64,000 nt of DNA from PMNU01 sp035479875. GTDB lineage: Bacteria; Patescibacteriota; Saccharimonadia; Saccharimonadales; UBA4665. Numbering within the stretch: position 1 is the stretch's first letter; each line of letters begins with the position of its first letter. The notes under the pieces were generated by a model that saw only the letters and a list, made by a program, of their open reading frames with translations, was not told where the DNA came from and ran no database searches. Position numbers and translations under genes: made by a program. Positions 59,466-64,000 of this stretch are shown here, one piece after another. Where the stretch lies: assembly GCA_035479875.1 (NCBI GenBank), contig DATIIH010000001.1:186001-250000 (forward strand). Reading direction: 5' to 3'.

Positions 59466-60062
59466 CTACGCTACTTCGCCAAGTGCCATCCGGTAAAAAC
59501 GACGGACAACGATGTTCTCACCGAGTTTGGCAATGTGCTCTTTGAGGTACGAACCCACGGTTTGGTCGGGGTTCTTGACGTACGGCTGATCCAGCAAACA
59601 CTTTTCGGCAAAGTGCTTTTTGAGCATGCCGTCGACAATCTGGGCGAGCATGGCTTCGGGCTTGCCTTCGGCCTTGGCTTTGTCGGTGAACTCAGCCACG
59701 GCGGCTTCGCGGTCGGCTTCGGGGATGTTGTCGCCGCTGACGTACTGCGGAGCGGAAGCGGCAATGTGCATGGCTAGGTCTTTCACCAGCGCGGTAAATT
59801 CGTCGGTGCGGGCTACAAAGTCAGTTTCACAGTTGACTTCCAGCACCACGCCGATTCGACCGTCATGGTTGTAGGTGCCGACAACGCCGCTGCGGGCTTC
59901 GCGCTCGCCGCGCTTTTCGGCCTTGGTAAGACCCTTCTTGCGCATTTCGCTGAGGGCTTTGTCAAAATCGCCGCCGCTGGCGTCGAGCGCTTGCTTAGCG
60001 TCGGTCATGCCTACGCCGGTGAGTTCGCGCAGGCGCTTAATTTCTTCGATGTTTACAGCCAT
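59466..60062 (-). CDS. tsf: Elongation factor Ts
   Basis: 198 residues, the short type. The UBA-like N-terminus (IEEIKRLRELTGVGMTDAKQ; ALDASGGDFDKALSEMRKKG) and the core VVGTYNHDGRIGVVLEVNCE with TDFVART are present. It recycles EF-Tu by exchanging GDP. GAGGAGGGAATCACC precedes the ATG. It is downstream of rpsB with 15 nt between. Confidence 0.96.
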   Translation of the reverse strand: MAVNIEEIKRLRELTGVGMTDAKQALDASGGDFDKALSEMRKKGLTKAEKRGEREARSGVVGTYNHDGRIGVVLEVNCETDFVARTDEFTALVKDLAMHIAASAPQYVSGDNIPEADREAAVAEFTDKAKAEGKPEAMLAQIVDGMLKKHFAEKCLLDQPYVKNPDQTVGSYLKEHIAKLGENIVVRRFYRMALGEVA

Positions 60063-60077
60063 GGTGATTCCCTCCTC

Positions 60078-60833
60078 TTACTTCTTGTCTTCGGCTTTTT
60101 CAGCTTTTTCGTCTTTGTCGGGTGCGGGTGCGTTCTTGGCGGCGCGGGCTTTGCCAGCTTCAACAGCGGCGTGTAAGTACTCGGTAACTAATTGGATGGT
60201 GCGGATAGCGTCGTCATTGCACGGGATGGCGTAGTCGGCCAGGTCGGGGTCGGCGTTGGTGTCTATCAGGGCGACGATCGGCAGGTGAAGTTTGCGAGCT
60301 TCTTTAACGGCGTTGGTGTCGGCCGTAACGTCAAAGATAAAGACGGCGCCCGGGCGAGCAGCCATGTTTTTGATGCCGCCGTAAATGCGGTTCATCTCAT
60401 CAATTTCTTCTTGGAAGCGCTGTACTTCGAGCTTGCTGTACTTGCTGGCCAGTTCGCCAGAAGCCATCTTCTCTTCGAGGTTAGCAAGGTGCTTGAGCCG
60501 ACCGCTAATCGTGGGCCAGTTGGTGAGCATACCGCCGAGCCAACGCTCAGTAACGAACGGCTGCTTGACGTCTTCGGCAAACTTTTTGACGATGTCTTGC
60601 GACTGGCGCTTAGTGGCCACAAACAGTACTTGCTTGCCTTGGCCAACCGTGTCAGCCAAGAAGTCGAGGGCGTGCTCCATAGCATCAACGGTTTGCGCCA
60701 AATCGATGATGTGGCTACCGCCGCGCTTAGAGTGAATAAACGGCGCCATCTTAGGGTGCCAGCGGCTGGTTTTGTGGCCAAAGTGCGCGCCGGCTTCTAA
60801 TAGTTTTTTAATGTCTACATCAACGGTAGCCAT
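60078..60833 (-). CDS. rpsB: Ribosomal protein uS2
   Basis: 251 residues. LLEAGAHFGHKTSRWHPKMA, FVTERWLGGMLTNWPTI and DTNADPDLADYAIPCNDDAI are the family blocks. The last ~25 residues are a Lys/Ala/Glu-rich tail. AAGGAG precedes the ATG. Usual rpsB-tsf order is kept. Confidence 0.97.
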   Translation of the reverse strand: MATVDVDIKKLLEAGAHFGHKTSRWHPKMAPFIHSKRGGSHIIDLAQTVDAMEHALDFLADTVGQGKQVLFVATKRQSQDIVKKFAEDVKQPFVTERWLGGMLTNWPTISGRLKHLANLEEKMASGELASKYSKLEVQRFQEEIDEMNRIYGGIKNMAARPGAVFIFDVTADTNAVKEARKLHLPIVALIDTNADPDLADYAIPCNDDAIRTIQLVTEYLHAAVEAGKARAAKNAPAPDKDEKAEKAEDKK

Positions 60834-60964
60834 AGGTGGTATCTCCTTTATCTTCGGTGTGGGTACCCCGGCGCGCCTGCACGGCTTTCGTTCGGGGAGG
60901 ATTGAGTCCCAACCTGCTTAATGAATTACCCAGTAAGTATACCAGGCAGCTCTCTCTGTTGCAA
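60834..60964 (-). promoter_or_regulatory. rpsB promoter and ~100-nt structured leader
   Basis: On the minus strand TTGCAA (60959-60964), 17-nt spacer, TATACT (60936-60941). The transcript would carry about 95 nt of leader before the AAGGAG site, with a possible stem CCCCG / CGGGG and a smaller GG-TTG / CAA-TCC stem. In other bacteria S2 represses its own operon through the leader, and this one may do so; no known motif was confirmed. Confidence 0.55.
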
Positions 60965-60978
60965 GCTGTTTGTGGCGG

Positions 60979-61692
60979 CTACATCCAGATGGGCGCAAGC
61001 GGGCCAACTGCGAGTTCGGTTCTCTCGATTAAGCCCGCGTCGACCTCGGTCTGGTTGCAATTAGCCGCGAAGAGCTGGGGCATGCCAGGGTTGTGCTCTC
61101 CGTTGCAGGCAGCGGCAGCCATAAAGGCCACCGTCCGATCAGCAGCAGTGGCCATTGCCCCGATCTCCGGTTCAGCGCCCAGCAGTACGTCCGCGCGCAC
61201 GATGACGCGCCCACCACCATCCACCCGTTTGATGCCCTCCAGCGCTCGACGGTCAAAAATAGTTGGGTCGCCTTCGGCCAGTGCCACCTGGGCGTCGAGA
61301 CTCACACGCGCGCAGTCCAGCACGAACGCCCGGCGCAACACTGCCTCATGGTCGTCTGCGCGAACATCGAGCAAATCGGCATACGTTAACGCCGTCTTGC
61401 CCACGGCTCCGTATTCCCAGCACGTCAGTTCGCCAACAACCTTACGCGTCCGGTTGAGCGATTCGCTGAGCACCAGCTCGCTGCGCACGGGCTGGTTCCG
61501 TGGCACCGCACGGGCGCTAGGGTCGTCCGAGAAAACACCCTCCGGAGCAAGCGCCAACGCCAACGCGGTCATTTTACTAAGACTACTGAGCGTATTAGCA
61601 CGGGCGCGCGCTGCCCGCCTTGCAAAAACACTAAAGTCACTATCGTAAGCCAAGTTAGTTAAATCGCGGGCCTGGTCATATGCACTTCTCAT
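60979..61692 (-). CDS. Orphan protein upstream of rpsB
   Basis: 237 residues, soluble, largely helical by composition, not recognised. Blocks such as RRAARARANTLSSLSKMTAL, VVGELTCWEYGAVGKTAL and RVIVRADVLLGAEPEIGAMA suggest an alpha/beta fold. AAGGGG precedes the ATG at 61692 by 8 nt; TTGCCT and TATAGT with an 18-nt spacer about 55 nt upstream form a plausible promoter. It ends 15 nt before the rpsB -35 box. Confidence 0.68.
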   Translation of the reverse strand: MRSAYDQARDLTNLAYDSDFSVFARRAARARANTLSSLSKMTALALALAPEGVFSDDPSARAVPRNQPVRSELVLSESLNRTRKVVGELTCWEYGAVGKTALTYADLLDVRADDHEAVLRRAFVLDCARVSLDAQVALAEGDPTIFDRRALEGIKRVDGGGRVIVRADVLLGAEPEIGAMATAADRTVAFMAAAACNGEHNPGMPQLFAANCNQTEVDAGLIERTELAVGPLAPIWM

Positions 61693-61868
61693 CTATAAAC
61701 CCCTTCTGTTTGGTTATATGCGTGGTGTACGCATCTTATATACCACCTACTATAAATGCGACGACGCCTACTAGGCAAACAAGCCAGATTCTAGCCTTTG
61801 ACAATCACACCACCAGCACATTGCGAGCGCCCCTTTCACCAAACACTATTCGCAGTAGTCGTGAACTA

Positions 61869-63800
61869 CTAAACAGTGGCAAACATTTCGCCGGTTTGAG
61901 CTTGCGCTTGAGCGAAGGCTTCCGCTCTTCGCGCACGATCTTCTTGGAACTCACGGTAAGCGGCGACATCGAGTGCACCCCGCTCGTAAGCTTCGTTAAA
62001 AATAGCTGCCAGGGCGTGATCTATATAGTTAGAGCTACCATGCGCCAAGCGTTGCTCCATAGTTAGGGCTTGACGGCCGGGGTGAATTTCACGTAGTGCG
62101 GGGCAGCCGAGCGTTATGGCAGCATATACATCCAAAGATTCTTTGCTGGCCACATCACTCGACGTAGTGCTCATTTGCAGCATGTCGTTCTCGTCGCGGC
62201 TCAGCCTAACCGCGTTCACCATGCGATCAGCATCAAAAAATTCCGCGATATTCCGAGTGGCAATGGTCAACAGCACGCGCCGGTTTTGCTGTAATAGCTG
62301 AAGTAATTCCTCGGACGTAACATTGAGCGGCGGCCCGTCATAGCCATTAGAGGCTACTTCATTCATTAAAGTAGCCATGATATCGGCAGCGGCGTCAGGT
62401 GCCGCGGCGCCATCTTCGGAGTTGCTCCAAATGTCTGGGGCGCCCGCAACGTTAGAGACTGGCTCGTCCCGTGCGCGCTCTACAAACTCCTCGTAGTTAA
62501 TGTACTGAGATAGAAGCAACTCTTGCTGGGTAAGTTTATTGACGACAAGGTAGCGCGCGGCGTACTTTTGCTCTACGGTTAACTGCGATGGATCATCGGT
62601 TGCCACGCCTTCAAGCGAATAGCGTTCAATGATCGGCGCGCTGGCGCGCCTGAAAGCGGCCTGGGCGTCAGTGGTTAACTTGTCGATGGGGCTCACTGGG
62701 GGCATCTCCAGCTGCGGAGGCGGCACCCCAAAAAAGTCATCATCGGTCACCTCCTGGGCGCTAACGGTGGTAGTGTCTGGCGTATTGCGGGTGTCACGGA
62801 GATATTGCGCAAGAACAGAGTTAGTGACCTCTTCTACCGAGGTACCTAAAAGAGCTTCGAATTGCTGCTTAAGAAAATGCTCCTGCAGACCGAACCGCTC
62901 GATTTTGAGAGGATCCAGAACCGCCCCGCGGACTTTTTCGCCGCCAACCGAGGCTACCCCAGCCTGTTGCTGGGCAGCTGCGGCAGCATCGCTATCGGGT
63001 GATCGAGTAGCTAAATCTTTTTGCAACTGTTTGGGTGAACGCGCTGCAGGACCTTTATCTTGCTCGGCTGCCTCGCCATCCATACGCGCCACAAAGGTAC
63101 GCATTCGATCCGGATCGATCCGGAATACATCCGCGTACCGCTTGACTGGATCAACGGCGTGGTATCGATGCTCACCCTTGCCCCACGCCCCTGCGCCCGG
63201 TGCGTCAACCACAATAGTAAGCGGCGAATCGGCGCAAGCAGCGGCCGCCTCGGCCTGCAGATTGCGATCATATACCGACAATACAAAGGCCTTACGGTCG
63301 TTGTCATCTTTGGCAAACTGCGAAGCAATCACACCGCCTACTAGTCGTCCGCGCCGTTCGTTGGCATCTTCAACCCGCTCGGCCTCGTCTAGCAAGCTTT
63401 GGGCGACCCTGCCCCAATGGATAACGTCTTGCTGGCGGTCGGTAGGATGCGACTCGGTTGCTAGGACGGAATGCTCGACAAGGTGCGCACGAATGGCACG
63501 GAGGGCGCCTTCTTTCTGTCTGGCCTCGGGCGTGGGCGCTACGCCACGCGGTAGCACTGCATCGTGCCCGCGCTCGACCACTTGGCCAAAACTATAACCC
63601 GACGCCGGCCGTTGCATGAGCGGCTCATCGTTTGCTGGCTCCGTATAGAAAGAGTCGTGACTCTCAACACCATGCACTACCGCCAAACGGCTAACTTTGT
63701 GCGCGAGATCAACATGCGCCGGCAACGGATGCGGCAGTGCATCCCATTCTACTTTTGGTTCGGGGAGTGGTCGCAAAGAATATTCGACACCGACGCTCAT
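61869..63800 (-). CDS. Large orphan protein, soluble
   Basis: 643 residues with no recognised domain, signal peptide or membrane helix. It is acidic, rich in Ala/Glu/Asp and mostly helical by composition, with a poly-Ala/Gln stretch around residues 275-285 (DAAAAAQQQAG). The C-terminal region has LLTIATRNIAEFFDADRMVN and ITLGCPALREIHPGRQALTM, and it ends in an Ala/Gln-rich helix. AAAGGA precedes the ATG at 63800. It is divergent from rpmE, with 62 nt between the starts. Confidence 0.7.
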   Translation of the reverse strand: MSVGVEYSLRPLPEPKVEWDALPHPLPAHVDLAHKVSRLAVVHGVESHDSFYTEPANDEPLMQRPASGYSFGQVVERGHDAVLPRGVAPTPEARQKEGALRAIRAHLVEHSVLATESHPTDRQQDVIHWGRVAQSLLDEAERVEDANERRGRLVGGVIASQFAKDDNDRKAFVLSVYDRNLQAEAAAACADSPLTIVVDAPGAGAWGKGEHRYHAVDPVKRYADVFRIDPDRMRTFVARMDGEAAEQDKGPAARSPKQLQKDLATRSPDSDAAAAAQQQAGVASVGGEKVRGAVLDPLKIERFGLQEHFLKQQFEALLGTSVEEVTNSVLAQYLRDTRNTPDTTTVSAQEVTDDDFFGVPPPQLEMPPVSPIDKLTTDAQAAFRRASAPIIERYSLEGVATDDPSQLTVEQKYAARYLVVNKLTQQELLLSQYINYEEFVERARDEPVSNVAGAPDIWSNSEDGAAAPDAAADIMATLMNEVASNGYDGPPLNVTSEELLQLLQQNRRVLLTIATRNIAEFFDADRMVNAVRLSRDENDMLQMSTTSSDVASKESLDVYAAITLGCPALREIHPGRQALTMEQRLAHGSSNYIDHALAAIFNEAYERGALDVAAYREFQEDRARRAEAFAQAQAQTGEMFATV

Positions 63801-63822
63801 GCTTTTTGTTTTCCTTTATCTG

Positions 63823-63851
63823 TTGACTAGATGATACCATACCTGTATACT
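63823..63851 (+). promoter_or_regulatory. rpmE promoter
   Basis: TTGACT (63823-63828), 17-nt spacer, TATACT (63846-63851), 11 nt to the ATG at 63863. The leader would be about 4-5 nt. There is no room for a normal Shine-Dalgarno site. Confidence 0.72.
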
Positions 63852-63862
63852 TACCGAAAGCT

Positions 63863-64000
63863 ATGAAAAAGAGCATTCACCCAGACAACTACCGCCCAGT
63901 CGTGTTCGAGGACCTCAACAACGGCTTTAAGTTTTTGACACGTTCCACCGCTGCCACCACTGATACGGTGAAGTGGGAGGACGGCAAAGAGTACCCACTC
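63863..64000 (+). CDS. rpmE2: Ribosomal protein bL31, type B (3' end outside window)
   Basis: 46 residues are visible, beginning MKKSIHPDNYRPVVFEDLNN and continuing with the KFLTRST and WEDGKEYPL blocks typical of bL31. The zinc-binding CxxC of type A is absent in the visible part, consistent with type B. The gene runs off the right edge of the window. Confidence 0.93.
   Translation, partial: MKKSIHPDNYRPVVFEDLNNGFKFLTRSTAATTDTVKWEDGKEYPL

Noticed and set aside
1..64000. tRNA, rRNA, tmRNA or RNase P genes
   Set aside because: No cloverleaf signature (for example GGTTCGAATCC) or rRNA block was found on reading; a covariance search would be decisive.

Overview
The window reads as a compact bacterial chromosome segment, most likely from a Candidatus Saccharibacteria (TM7) or closely related Patescibacteria/CPR genome. 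This is inferred from the gene mix and not from any 16S gene. The signs are very short intergenic gaps, many overlapping start/stop codons, a class I lysyl-tRNA synthetase, a coiled-coil/CHAP wall hydrolase beside ftsEX, no metabolic pathway beyond pyrG and uppS, and about 17 lineage-specific proteins with no recognisable family placed between housekeeping operons. RF2 is present and UGA is used as a stop, so this is not a UGA-recoded (SR1/Gracilibacteria) lineage. No rRNA, tRNA, CRISPR array, insertion sequence or prophage was seen.

Layout. 1-9.4 kb: a DUF1761 membrane protein (cut by the window edge), a KwaB-like protein, rnhA with two orphan paralogues, a second orphan pair on the + strand, a flavodoxin-like oxidoreductase, a Tim44/DUF3137-like membrane protein, glyS, an SDR and a possible 2OG-oxygenase-like orphan. 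9.4-18 kb: a third orphan pair, recO with an upstream degenerate histidine kinase/receiver pair, a PsbP-like anchored protein, xseA-xseB-methyltransferase, an LPG-synthase-like membrane protein, a Trm11-like methyltransferase and rpmA. 18-31 kb: two large orphans, a frameshifted small gene, a receiver protein, pyrG, S41 protease, CHAP hydrolase, ftsX, ftsE, two orphans and prfB. 30-40 kb: two large membrane-anchored orphans, M16 peptidase, secA, hpf and serS. 40-50 kb: wHTH-NUDIX, a deoxyribosyltransferase-like protein, a PD-(D/E)XK protein, an RlmD/TrmA-type methyltransferase, a HAD phosphatase, a heliorhodopsin-like protein that has lost its retinal lysine, msrA, an ABC-F ATPase, a fourth orphan pair (second copy broken) and a secreted or surface protein. 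50-64 kb: a KTSC-Ham1 fusion, lysS, greA, proS, CPBP protease, rseP, uppS, frr, a SpoT-type HD hydrolase, an anchored orphan, tsf, rpsB, two more orphans and the start of rpmE.

How it fits together. Most of the window is translation (aminoacyl-tRNA synthetases, ribosomal proteins, RF2, RRF, EF-Ts, HPF, ABC-F), secretion and envelope proteolysis (SecA, RseP, S41, M16, CPBP) and wall remodelling (FtsEX with a CHAP hydrolase, UppS). Two structural themes recur. First, at least a dozen genes have a clear -10 box only 6-11 nt before the start codon, which predicts leaderless mRNAs; many of these are orphans. Second, three long perfect hairpins (19-31 bp stems with further inner helices) sit between minus-strand genes and are not ordinary terminators. 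The most notable single gene is the heliorhodopsin homologue in which both the Schiff-base lysine and the counterion glutamate align with alanine.
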